Positions 45,788 to 53,629 of a DNA stretch of 64,000 nucleotides are shown piece after piece. The stretch covers positions 1,674,001-1,738,000 of the forward strand of contig CP087563.1 of assembly GCA_020974905.1 (NCBI GenBank). The letters are read 5' to 3'. The notes under the pieces are model-generated. The model saw only the letters and a list, made by a program, of their open reading frames with translations, searched no databases and was not told where the DNA came from. The first letter of the stretch is position 1, and each line of letters opens with the position of its first letter. The translations under genes and the position numbers were made by a program. Source of the DNA: Planctomycetes bacterium syqfu. GTDB taxonomy: Bacteria; Planctomycetota; Phycisphaerae; Phycisphaerales; Phycisphaeraceae.

Positions 45788-45854
45788 GAGCACCGAATGT
45801 TAATTCGGTGCAGGTTCACTTGGTCATCCTGCACCAGATTCACATCTGGTGCTC
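45788..45854 (+). terminator. Double hairpin at the end of the sugar operon
   Basis: CACCGAAT-GTTA-ATTCGGTG (45791-45810) is followed by GCACCAGAT-TCAC-ATCTGGTGC (45831-45852), and both are enclosed by GAGCACC/GGTGCTC. A stretch of A then T follows. Terminator-like. Confidence 0.5.
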
Positions 45855-45879
45855 AAAAAAATTTTCTCACCATGATGGC

Positions 45880-45986
45880 GAGGAGGTGTTAAACAGGTTC
45901 TTGAGCTGCGCCATGCTATATGATGTAACATGTAGTCTGCGGATAGGGAACCCCGGCCTGTTCAGGAGCCTGTTTAATGCCTCCTC
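45880..45986 (+). promoter_or_regulatory. 23-bp RNA stem covering ribosome site and start of the sigma-54 activator
   Basis: The 5' arm 45880-45902 can pair without any mismatch to the 3' arm 45964-45986: 19 Watson-Crick pairs and 4 G-U pairs. The 3' arm contains AGGAG (45964-45968) and the ATG (45977-45979), so both would be buried. The loop is 61 bases. The wobbles fit an RNA stem on the plus strand and would be A-C mismatches on the other strand. Could act as a thermosensor, ligand-controlled switch or antisense target. Confidence 0.55.
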
Positions 45987-47491
45987 ACCCAAGGAAGAAA
46001 ACCAACTCAAAGAAGCCGTCGTCATCTGCGACGCCAGAAACCAACATCATCGATGAAAGTCAGGTGACACAGGAACATGCCGTCCTTGCCATCGGTTTGG
46101 ACACACTGGTTCTGGATCAGGTGGCCGAGGTCTGCGTGGAACTTCACGCATCACTGACGCATTTCAACACGCCAAACCAGGCACCCGAATCCGTTGAGCA
46201 TGCTGCGTTGGCATTGTGTCAGATTCAGCATTTCCAGGAACTCCACGAGCTATACCCGCAATTGCCGGTGATCGTGATCGCGTCGGTTGCTGACAGTCGG
46301 CTGACGATTGAAGCGATGAAGCGTGGCGCGATTGAATGTCTGGTGACACCGATCCTGCCGGACATTCTGCATGAGCATATGACGGAGGCGATGCAGTCTG
46401 CTGCGGACCTCGTAGCCCACCCGCGCGGGCGCATGACCATCCAGGGCGCTGATGACGGGATCATTGGCCAGTCCCCTGCCATGCTCAATGTGTACAAGCT
46501 GCTGGGCCTCATTGCACCAAGGCAAGTCAACGTGCTTCTCACCGGTGAGTCGGGGACGGGTAAAGAAGTCATCGCCCAGGCGATCCATAAACACTCGCGT
46601 CGCGCAGACAAACCGTTTCTTGCCATCAACTGTGCTGCCATTCCTGAGACACTTTTGGAAGACGAACTTTTCGGTCATGAAAAAGGTGCCTTCACCGGCG
46701 CGGATCATCAGCGCGAAGGCAAGTTCGAACAAGCTGACGGCGGCACGCTGTTACTCGATGAGATTGGCGACATGCCGTTGGCAACACAGGTCAAGCTATT
46801 GCGTGTGTTGCAGAACCATAATTTCACCCGGCTTGGTGGTTCCAAGATCATCAACTGTGATGTGCGGATTATTGCTGCAACGCATCAACCGCTTGAACAA
46901 CTCATCGAAACCAAGCGGTTCCGACAGGACTTGTATTACCGTCTGAAAGTCGCCACGATTCACCTGCCCCCGCTGCGTCAACGCGAAGTCGATGCGGTGT
47001 TGATGGCCCATTATTTCGTGGACGAACTGAACAACTCCTTTGGCACGCATATCAGTAAGTTCAGTCCCGACGCCATTGCGACCATTCTCAGCTATGACTG
47101 GCCGGGAAATGTGCGCGAACTGGAAAACGCGATCAAGGCATCACTGCTGGTTGCCCGCGGCACGGTATTCAAAGCCGAGTTCCTGCCCGAGCACATCCGC
47201 CTTGCGCGTCCCCAGGGTACAAACACAGACAGCCCTGCTGCAGCATCCCCTGCCATGCCCGACGGCCAGTTACAGCAACTGATCACCCAAACCCTCTCGG
47301 ACACCAGCAAGCACGGCGAGGTCCGCCAGAGCATCATCGACACCGTGGACAAACGCCTCATCGTCGAAGCACTCAACCAATCGCATGGCCAACTCCAGCA
47401 GACCGCCAAGCTCCTGGGCATCAGCCGCACTACACTCCGCCAACGCATGAACAAACTGGGCATCAGCCTGACGGTGTCTGCCACGCCGTGA
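45977..47491 (+). CDS. Sigma-54 enhancer-binding protein with degenerate receiver domain
   Basis: 504 residues. A basic, Ser-rich N-terminus (1-25) precedes a receiver-like domain (about 30-135). The AAA+ sigma-54 domain (about 155-395) has GESGTGKE (Walker A), GAFTGA (sigma-54 contact loop), GGTLLLDEIGD (Walker B) and RQDLYYRL. A Fis-type HTH at the C-terminus has TAKLLGISRTTLRQRM. The receiver lacks the phospho-acceptor Asp (QIQHF where DL/DI is expected), the acidic pair, and the Lys (VTPI where KPF is expected). It should therefore not be switched by ordinary phosphotransfer. A -24/-12 promoter lies 270 bases downstream. Confidence 0.93.
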   Translation: MPPHPRKKTNSKKPSSSATPETNIIDESQVTQEHAVLAIGLDTLVLDQVAEVCVELHASLTHFNTPNQAPESVEHAALALCQIQHFQELHELYPQLPVIVIASVADSRLTIEAMKRGAIECLVTPILPDILHEHMTEAMQSAADLVAHPRGRMTIQGADDGIIGQSPAMLNVYKLLGLIAPRQVNVLLTGESGTGKEVIAQAIHKHSRRADKPFLAINCAAIPETLLEDELFGHEKGAFTGADHQREGKFEQADGGTLLLDEIGDMPLATQVKLLRVLQNHNFTRLGGSKIINCDVRIIAATHQPLEQLIETKRFRQDLYYRLKVATIHLPPLRQREVDAVLMAHYFVDELNNSFGTHISKFSPDAIATILSYDWPGNVRELENAIKASLLVARGTVFKAEFLPEHIRLARPQGTNTDSPAAASPAMPDGQLQQLITQTLSDTSKHGEVRQSIIDTVDKRLIVEALNQSHGQLQQTAKLLGISRTTLRQRMNKLGISLTVSATP

Positions 47492-47554
47492 GACTCAAAA
47501 CAACTGTTTGAGCCAGTTGATCGCCACCGGTCTTTTCTCATTCTCGATGCATCC

Positions 47555-47590
47555 AAACCGCTTCACGGTTTCGGCATCACGCCGTGATGC
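47555..47590. promoter_or_regulatory. Candidate upstream activator palindromes
   Basis: Two palindromes stand side by side: AAACCG-CTTCA-CGGTTT (47555-47571) and GCATCACG-C-CGTGATGC (47574-47590). They lie about 170-205 bases before the -24/-12 promoter at 47761, the usual distance for enhancer-binding proteins, and right after the gene for such a protein. Confidence 0.45.
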
Positions 47591-47760
47591 AACCATCAAT
47601 TTTCGAGCTTATTTTTAACACTGCGGTCAATTTTTGATCATCACTGGCATTTTTACGCCCATAACACGAAAAATATCCCGTTAATGGGAGAAATGCTAAA
47701 AATTCCCAATGCTTTTTGGGGAAGCAGTTTAAAATAATGTCAAAGGTGCCCCATCCTATC

Positions 47761-47777
47761 TGGCACACCCCTTGCTT
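47761..47777 (+). promoter_or_regulatory. Sigma-54 (RpoN) promoter
   Basis: TGGCAC-ACCCC-TTGCTT has GG at 47762-47763 and GC at 47774-47775 with the required 10-base spacing, and matches the consensus at nearly all positions. Transcription should begin near 47787 and include the DksA-like gene and perhaps hpf. Confidence 0.85.
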
Positions 47778-47825
47778 AAGTGTTCATTGTCAACAAGTGT
47801 TGTTTCACTCACAGGAGGGAATGTG

Positions 47826-48014
47826 ATGTTACGCAACCAGGCTTTGACCAGTTTGACCAGTATCCTGCACGTTGGACTTTATCGCGAGGAGAAAACACAT
47901 GAACCGGTCGCAGACTTTGGCAAAACTCAAGGGCGTCCTGACCGACAAGCTCAACCGTATCACAAACGTCACGAGCCCCGAAAACCAATTGAACGACCCA
48001 CGCGCGTTCCGTGA
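47826..48014 (+). CDS. Possible leader ORF overlapping the DksA-like gene
   Basis: AGGAGG at 47813 is the strongest ribosome site in the area and stands 7 bases before an ATG at 47826. That frame codes for 62 residues (MLRNQALTSLTSILHVGLYR...) and runs through the start of the DksA-like gene in another frame. The C-terminal half is Arg/Pro-rich, as expected for an unselected frame, so only the 5' part, or the act of translating it, may matter. Could be a regulatory leader. Low certainty. Confidence 0.25.
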   Translation: MLRNQALTSLTSILHVGLYREEKTHEPVADFGKTQGRPDRQAQPYHKRHEPRKPIERPTRVP

Positions 48015-48168
48015 GTTATCCATGGCATTCAAACAAATCGGGCAAGGCAAATATGGCATCTGCATGGAATGTGGTAACAACATCCCGCTGACCAGGCTGA
48101 CCATCAAACCCGAAGCCGTCCGGTGTATCGAATGTCAAAAGAAGTTTGAACGCATGGTTACCAACTAA
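47899..48168 (+). CDS. DksA/TraR-like zinc-finger protein
   Basis: 89 residues from ATG 47899, with AGGAG 10-14 bases upstream. A helical region (about 5-45) is followed by a four-cysteine finger YGICMECGNNIPLTRLTIKPEAVRCIECQKKF. This is the DksA/TraR zinc finger, in the short form. DksA-like proteins bind in the RNA polymerase secondary channel and adjust transcription under starvation. The usual DxxDxA motif at the coiled-coil tip was not found, so its effect may differ from DksA. Transcribed from the sigma-54 promoter at 47761. Confidence 0.8.
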   Translation: MNRSQTLAKLKGVLTDKLNRITNVTSPENQLNDPRAFRELSMAFKQIGQGKYGICMECGNNIPLTRLTIKPEAVRCIECQKKFERMVTN

Positions 48169-48315
48169 TCCAAACCCGTTGATAACCCGGTTAAGACTCA
48201 GGGTAAAAGGAGATGAGATTCTGCAAATATTTTTTTCGCAGTTCTAACAAACCCGACTTTTGTATTGCTTAATTAAAAGAACCACCGCCAATCTTTTTTG
48301 AAAGGATTTACGCAC

Positions 48316-48663
48316 ATGCAGATTCAAGTTCATTTCAGTGACGTCCAGAACAGTTGGGCCATCAACAGCCACGTGCACCAACGACTGGCCAATGCGCTCA
48401 AATCAGGTCTCGACCAGATCACGCGCATCGACGTTCACCTGCATGATGATTCGGGTCCGTCCAAGTCCGGGACCAGCGACAAACGCTGCACCATCGAAAT
48501 GCGACTGGCTGGGATGGATCCCATGAGCATCGAACAACGTGGCAATGACATGTATGCCGTCATCAATCAGGCAACACGTAAATTGCAGAAAACGCTGAGC
48601 AAAACACGTGACCGTCAACGCGACCACCGTCACCAGATGCGTCACTTTGCTTCACTGAACTAG
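48316..48663 (+). CDS. hpf: Ribosome hibernation promoting factor, short form
   Basis: 115 residues from ATG 48316 with AAAGGA upstream. MQIQVHFSDVQNSWAINSHVHQRLANALKSGLDQITRIDVHLHDD and later IEMRLAGMDPMSIEQRGNDMYAVINQATRKLQKTL match the HPF/RaiA fold, whose beta-alpha-beta-beta-beta-alpha order can be followed. No C-terminal dimerisation domain, so it is a short HPF or YfiA type. It silences ribosomes in resting cells. It lies 147 bases after the DksA-like gene. Confidence 0.85.
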   Translation: MQIQVHFSDVQNSWAINSHVHQRLANALKSGLDQITRIDVHLHDDSGPSKSGTSDKRCTIEMRLAGMDPMSIEQRGNDMYAVINQATRKLQKTLSKTRDRQRDHRHQMRHFASLN

Positions 48664-49048
48664 ACGGCAAGCCCAACGGTTTTGCCCATGCAACAATGAC
48701 TTTTTGAAGTTTGTTTATCAGGAGGAACTGCCACTGAAAACCCAAGCGAACTTTAATCGTTAAATGGACCATTCCATTCCGACCAAGCAAGCACCAGGCA
48801 GCAGATGCGACATTTTGAAATAGCCAGTTGTGACCCGACGACACTGACGGCCCAACTGCCACCAGACAATCCACTGTCCCTGATTGTTGCCCGTGTGCTG
48901 GCTTGCGGAATGCTTTGATCAATCACAATTTTTCAACGCACAGGAGATCACTTCAGAGCGTTTGATTAACTGACCATCCACGATGGACACCACTTCCAAA
49001 CGGACCTCACAACGCCCCCAGGCAAGGGGTGCCATCCATTTTCCAAAG

Positions 49049-49084
49049 CAGACCGTCCAAGACCTCCGGACGGTCTGTTTTTTT
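49049..49084 (+). terminator. Rho-independent terminator
   Basis: AGACCGTCC and GGACGGTCT form a 9-bp stem around AAGACCTCC, followed by GTTTTTTT. It probably ends the transcript of the sigma-54/hpf region. Confidence 0.85.
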
Positions 49085-49152
49085 ATGGATGCTTCGTATC
49101 AAGTGCTTCGTTGCACGACAACGATCTAAGCCAAAGAGCATCGATCCAACCG

Positions 49153-49203
49153 AACCAGGATGGCTCGGCCATATACACATAGCCCGGTCATTTTGGCCGG
49201 GTT
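49153..49203. repeat. Dispersed repeat family 2, copy 2 (reverse orientation)
   Basis: AACCAGGATGGCTCGGC.. and ..AGCCCGGTCATTTTGGCCGGG: the reverse complement of the unit at 58805-58860. Confidence 0.75.
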
Positions 49204-49229
49204 TATGTCACGCCTGCAACCATACGCGT

Positions 49230-51449
49230 TCAATCCAACCACCAGCGTCCATGGGGTTGTGTCTGGGTGTAAGGCAGTTGAACCAGTTGATTGTTGATGA
49301 GACTGCGTGCCTGAGTTGCGCCGAAGCTGCCAAGCGTCGCAGGGCCGGAGACTTCGAGGATGCTGCCTTTGGATAACTGTAGATAGCTGACAAGTATCGG
49401 CTTTTGTGCTTTGAAATATGTTTGCTTGCCAAAAGTCAATGACTGACCGTTCACGGTGAAGCCGACGAGATTGCCGTCTTGTGTGATTCGCACCTGAGCC
49501 AATCCTACCACCGGCTTGGTGACACCTGCGCGTTCTGGGATTTCATGTCTTGCCAGATCGACTTGGACTTGTTGGTTGGTTGGAGTTTTGAAGTTGATTG
49601 CCAGTACATCAGCCGTGAGTTTTGTTTGGACTTGTTGCTGCTGCCACTGCGATGGATCACAATCGGGAACCAATGCGATGACACTGATCGCATCATCACC
49701 CAGGGTGATATCAATGACATCCAAAGACGAAGGTGGTGCGAATTTGGGTGAATCAATTTTGATCTTCGCCCGGAAGTATGGCTCGACTTTTTCATCACGT
49801 AGCACCGGCATTTTGCCGACCAGTGACGCAACGGTTAATGCGACGGAATCGGTGTTGTTCAAGCGTTTTTGATGCACAGTAACCGTCTGGCCGGAGAGCT
49901 GTGTAACCGTTGCTGGGACGGGAATCGCATAATGCAGTCCGGTGAGTTTTTCGCCTTGTGCAGCCTGGGTGATGATCAGCAAGACGCCTTGCACAGGGAC
50001 AAAGAGTTGCGTGACCTGGCGAGACTCACCCTGCTCATCGGTGAGTTTCTGGACAACCTGATACTGGCTGGCAGCAAAGCCGACGAAAGACTTGGCATCG
50101 ATCAACTCACGCTTGAGTTTGCCTTGGTTCGTGGTGATGGCAGGTAAACCGTCGTGGGCATCTTCCCAGATATACAGATGCTGTTTACGCCCCAGATAAC
50201 GCAGACCGCCGGGATCAAACTCGGTGAAAGGCTCGGTGGCACCGAACTTCTTGAAGGCTTGACGTGGGTTCTGATGCGTGTAATCCCCACCGATGATGAC
50301 CATGCCGGTCGGATCACTGAGCATCATGCGCATCATGCCGGTATTCTCTTTGTGACTTTCATCCAGGCGCATCATCTGCGTGCCCATGCCCCCCCAACTG
50401 ATTGCTTCGGGTTCGCGTTCCGTTTTGAGTAAAGCATCGTAGTTATTGACCAGTGCACCATGAAAACACAACGGACTTAAATCGTAGAGTTCCCAATTGG
50501 AAATTGCCTGCGTACAGAGCTTCTCAAGACGGTCATAGGCATCCGAAGCAAGCAGTGGATTGTTCACATGATTGAGTAAGCCCACCGACACAGTCCGACT
50601 GTCAGGGAAAAAGCGGCTTGGGGCGCGACAGGTCTCAAACGTGAAGCCGTTAACCATACGACCGAGTAGTGACAGATCAGAGACCTGCTTTTTCTGGTGG
50701 TCATCAAGCCTATCCCAAAGCAAATCTGCTGCTCCCATCATGCCCGGCTCTCCGACGAGTTGATAGCCGACATCGACACCGCCTTCACGCCAGAATGGGC
50801 CATCCACACAATCGAGCACACTCTGAAATTTGACCATGGCATCGGATGCAATTTTTTCATCATCCAACACCTTGGCAGCAAGAATCAGCGCATAGGCCGC
50901 AAAGGCGTCCTGATTGTTGGCACGCAGGTCATCGTTGGTGTTCATTAATGCTGTGGTATAGGTTGGCAGGTAGGCACACATGCCACGCAACTTGGTTTTC
51001 ATGTCCGACTGAATATCTGCAGGAATCACGTCCGGCGCATCACGCAGCGATAAAGCAAAACTGATGATGATGTGCGTGTTAAACAGAAAGTCATAGCCGG
51101 TGTTAAAGCGTTTTTTCTCAGGATTCCACCAATGCTCGACCATGTATTGGTAATGCGCGATCGAACGTTTTGCTGCATCCTGATCACCGAGTCGTTGGCC
51201 TGCAAGAAAGTTCCAATAGATGGCATTGACATAACTCATCGCATCGCCGTCTTTGGAAGACTTGCGTTTGGCCGAATGGCTCCAGTGATCCGTCGTCCAG
51301 TTATCCATCGTGGCCTTGGTGGCCTTGGCGATGAGCTTGTTGAGCATCTGACGATCAGCGTCAGCAGATTGTGTTTGTTGGGCGATGAGCGGTGAACTTG
51401 TCATCACCAACAGGCAGATGAACATTGTCGCGGTGCGTAAATGCTTCAC
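49230..51449 (-). CDS. Secreted polysaccharide-lyase-like protein
   Basis: 739 residues. A signal peptide (FICLLVMTSSPLIA) is followed by an alpha/alpha-toroid-like N-terminal half (about 30-380), with HWSHSAKRKSS, IYWNFLAGQRL and NTGYDFLFNTHIIIS. A beta-rich half follows, with EAISWGGMGTQMMR and GGDYTHQNPRQAF. That order (toroid, then beta-sandwich) is that of PL8-type and related lyases, but no family signature is certain. It lies in the same direction as, and downstream of, a pilin and a LacI regulator. Probably cleaves an acidic polysaccharide. Confidence 0.6.
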   Translation of the reverse strand: MKHLRTATMFICLLVMTSSPLIAQQTQSADADRQMLNKLIAKATKATMDNWTTDHWSHSAKRKSSKDGDAMSYVNAIYWNFLAGQRLGDQDAAKRSIAHYQYMVEHWWNPEKKRFNTGYDFLFNTHIIISFALSLRDAPDVIPADIQSDMKTKLRGMCAYLPTYTTALMNTNDDLRANNQDAFAAYALILAAKVLDDEKIASDAMVKFQSVLDCVDGPFWREGGVDVGYQLVGEPGMMGAADLLWDRLDDHQKKQVSDLSLLGRMVNGFTFETCRAPSRFFPDSRTVSVGLLNHVNNPLLASDAYDRLEKLCTQAISNWELYDLSPLCFHGALVNNYDALLKTEREPEAISWGGMGTQMMRLDESHKENTGMMRMMLSDPTGMVIIGGDYTHQNPRQAFKKFGATEPFTEFDPGGLRYLGRKQHLYIWEDAHDGLPAITTNQGKLKRELIDAKSFVGFAASQYQVVQKLTDEQGESRQVTQLFVPVQGVLLIITQAAQGEKLTGLHYAIPVPATVTQLSGQTVTVHQKRLNNTDSVALTVASLVGKMPVLRDEKVEPYFRAKIKIDSPKFAPPSSLDVIDITLGDDAISVIALVPDCDPSQWQQQQVQTKLTADVLAINFKTPTNQQVQVDLARHEIPERAGVTKPVVGLAQVRITQDGNLVGFTVNGQSLTFGKQTYFKAQKPILVSYLQLSKGSILEVSGPATLGSFGATQARSLINNQLVQLPYTQTQPHGRWWLD

Positions 51450-51543
51450 GTTGCGAACTCCATGTAGTTAAGATCAAAAATAATTTTCAGTGTCGGACGA
51501 TTAGAGCAGTTCAAAGAATGATTCTCCATGCACGCTCTGATTT

Positions 51544-51635
51544 CGTCATTCCCGCGCCCCGGAAATGCGGAAATCCAATGGTATTCTGATGACGCTAGCA
51601 CATTTCACTGGACTCCCGCCTTCGCGGGAGTGACG
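51544..51635. repeat. Dispersed repeat family 1, copy 4 (diverged)
   Basis: Starts CGTCATTCCCGCGCCCCGGA and ends CTCCCGCCTTCGCGGGAGTG; the right arm is intact and the left arm is mutated. Between the lyase-like gene and the pilin gene. Confidence 0.75.
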
Positions 51636-51664
51636 AAAGGTCGAGATTCATTTTCCGATTCGCA

Positions 51665-52381
51665 TTAATTACGGTACTTCTCTGCCTGCTCCACCAAGGC
51701 GTCCGCGGTGTAGGCTGCTGCGGACATATCAGCACGCAGTGCATTGAACGTGTCATTGGTGTGCCAACTGACGGTTGGGAAGTTGGACATGGTTTTACTG
51801 CGCAAGTCCAGGGAAAGCTTGTTGGAATCGGTGATCAGGACCAAACCCGAATGCTTGACGCGATCCGAGAAGCGACGCCAACCGACATTGGTAGTGTGCT
51901 TGGCACCCAGACCACTGTTGTAGGGACTGATCCAGGACTCGGCACCGTAGCTGCCGGTGTTGGTGTAACCGAAATAAAAGTTTGGATTGGTATTGGGTGT
52001 GCTCCCGGTAAAACCATATGGCGCCGGATCGCGTGGGCATAGAAACATGCGCGAAGTCCGGTCGTTGTTTTCCTTACGCGGCTTGAGAAACTCCGACAGA
52101 TGCACCGGCCAATAACAGTTGCCCAATCCACCGGGATAGGAAAAGCGGAACGGCGGGCAGTAGCCGTTGTAAAGATCGACGTATTGGGTCAGGGCCATGC
52201 CGTGCTGACGAATCTGCGTCAGGCATTGCACATCACGTGCTGCATCGCGTGACTTTTTCAAGGCGGGCAGAAGAATACTGATCAGCAGCGAAACGATCGA
52301 AATCACCACCAATAATTCGATGAGTGTGAAGGCTGTACGACTTGCGTTCGGCTTGGTTGTCATGTTGTGTAAACGTAGCAT
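51665..52381 (-). CDS. Pseudopilin-like protein (DUF1559-type)
   Basis: 238 residues from ATG 52381, with AAGGA upstream. After a 17-residue leader there is [37 protein letters not shown]. The C-terminal DGH motif is not clear here (WHTNDTFNALRADMS), so it is an atypical member. It lies between a LacI regulator and a secreted lyase-like protein. Confidence 0.8.
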   Translation of the reverse strand: MLRLHNMTTKPNASRTAFTLIELLVVISIVSLLISILLPALKKSRDAARDVQCLTQIRQHGMALTQYVDLYNGYCPPFRFSYPGGLGNCYWPVHLSEFLKPRKENNDRTSRMFLCPRDPAPYGFTGSTPNTNPNFYFGYTNTGSYGAESWISPYNSGLGAKHTTNVGWRRFSDRVKHSGLVLITDSNKLSLDLRSKTMSNFPTVSWHTNDTFNALRADMSAAAYTADALVEQAEKYRN

Positions 52382-52444
52382 AGCTGTTCCTTCAATGTGT
52401 CTTGAAGCTAGGCAAATATCAGTCTGAAAAACCAGTTGTACCGA

Positions 52445-53533
52445 TCAACGCAGATCCGCAACGGATTGGCGAATCACAATGTCTCCTGTGATCAATTGAA
52501 CGGACGAATGAAAACAATTCGAAGGCGTCAAGACCTTCTGTATCAGTTGACGGGTTGCGACATAGGCGGTCCCGGCAAAGGCCATCGCGTAGGTGGTCAG
52601 GCCGGGGTTAAGCATGTTGAAAACTGACGGTGCGTTGTCGATGCCGACGATACTCAGGTCCTTGCCGATGGTTTTGCCCTGCTTGAACATGGCCATGTAC
52701 AACCCCGCAGCCGTCCAGTCATTGACGGCGATGACAGCGGTGGGACGCAGGTCTTTGGGCATGTCAAAGAATCGCGCAACCGTCGGCCCAAGGTCCGGGG
52801 GCGCAGCTTCGGGTTGGCTGTGACCATGCGCATCCACCTGATCGGGCAACTCCAGACAGATGTCCAACGAGGGATCGTAGGCCTGATGCTGACGCAGAAA
52901 ATCCTCCACCCCATGTCGGCGTGGCAGGAACATCGCGTGATAATTCTGTGGCATCAGGCAGGCAATCCGACGATGCCCCATCTCCCAGAGATACGCAGCC
53001 ATCTGCCAGCCGGCAGCATGATTGTCAGGCATCACCTGCGGGAAATCCTGCTTGGGGTCCTGCATCGCCAACCCCATTCGCGGCATGTCCGCAGGCAACT
53101 GATCCAGCCAATGAAGCTTGGACGTGGTTCCCTTAAAGAGCATCGCATCGACCTTGCCTTCCCGGATGAAGCGAGGCAGCTGCGCCTGGTCCGATGTCCC
53201 CGCAAACTCGACCACCGGATGATAGTCCAACTCCGCACAGGCTTTCTCGATCCCCTGCATGTATTGAACGATCAACGGATGCCCTGCCCAGTCCGCGGAC
53301 ATGTTGAAAAAGTAGATACCGATGTTGCCGGTGAGATTGGCCGATTGACTGGGCGAAGCGGTTGATTTACTGGCCACCGATTTCTGGTAACCCAGCGAAT
53401 GCATGGCTTTACGGACTTTTTCGAGATTATCCGTACTGATATTCTCAAAGCCGTTGATCACACGACTGACTGTCCCGACGGAGACGCCGGCAGTCTGTGC
53501 AACCTGCTTGATGGTAACGGTCTTTTCTGGCAT
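52445..53533 (-). CDS. LacI-family transcriptional regulator
   Basis: 362 residues. VTIKQVAQTAGVSVGTVSRVINGFENISTDNLEKVRKAMHSLGY is the HTH and hinge start. The core begins GNIGIYFF and includes SIVGIDNAPSVF. An 18-bp perfect palindrome lies 21 bases before the start (53554-53571), pointing to autoregulation. Downstream in the same direction are the pilin and the lyase-like gene, which it probably controls. Confidence 0.9.
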   Translation of the reverse strand: MPEKTVTIKQVAQTAGVSVGTVSRVINGFENISTDNLEKVRKAMHSLGYQKSVASKSTASPSQSANLTGNIGIYFFNMSADWAGHPLIVQYMQGIEKACAELDYHPVVEFAGTSDQAQLPRFIREGKVDAMLFKGTTSKLHWLDQLPADMPRMGLAMQDPKQDFPQVMPDNHAAGWQMAAYLWEMGHRRIACLMPQNYHAMFLPRRHGVEDFLRQHQAYDPSLDICLELPDQVDAHGHSQPEAAPPDLGPTVARFFDMPKDLRPTAVIAVNDWTAAGLYMAMFKQGKTIGKDLSIVGIDNAPSVFNMLNPGLTTYAMAFAGTAYVATRQLIQKVLTPSNCFHSSVQLITGDIVIRQSVADLR

Positions 53534-53553
53534 TCATTGAACCTGTTGAAATT

Positions 53554-53571
53554 TCATTGAATATTCAATGA
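53554..53571. promoter_or_regulatory. Perfect 18-bp operator upstream of a LacI-type gene
   Basis: TCATTGAATATTCAATGA is fully symmetrical. A further half-site, TTCATTGAA, lies at about 53533-53541 across the start region. Likely bound by the LacI-type regulator next to it. Confidence 0.7.
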
Positions 53572-53629
53572 TAGACGGAAGGTTCAAGGAGTCAAGTGTC
53601 TGAGCAAAAATTGCGGGATGTATCGCCGG

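Larger units (their letters stand above)
48664..49229 (+). other. Non-coding stretch after hpf
   Basis: 566 bases without a convincing gene. A 37-codon frame at 48805-48918 (MRHFEIASCDPTTLTAQLPP...) has only a weak ribosome site. The terminator at 49049-49084 and a family 2 repeat (49153-49203) fill the right part. Confidence 0.6.

Noticed and set aside
48563-48922. 119-codon minus-strand frame after hpf
   Set aside because: Overlaps hpf in antisense and has no ribosome site or family likeness.
48982-49128. Small plus-strand frame starting MDTTSKRTSQRPQ
   Set aside because: Runs straight through the strong terminator at 49049-49084.
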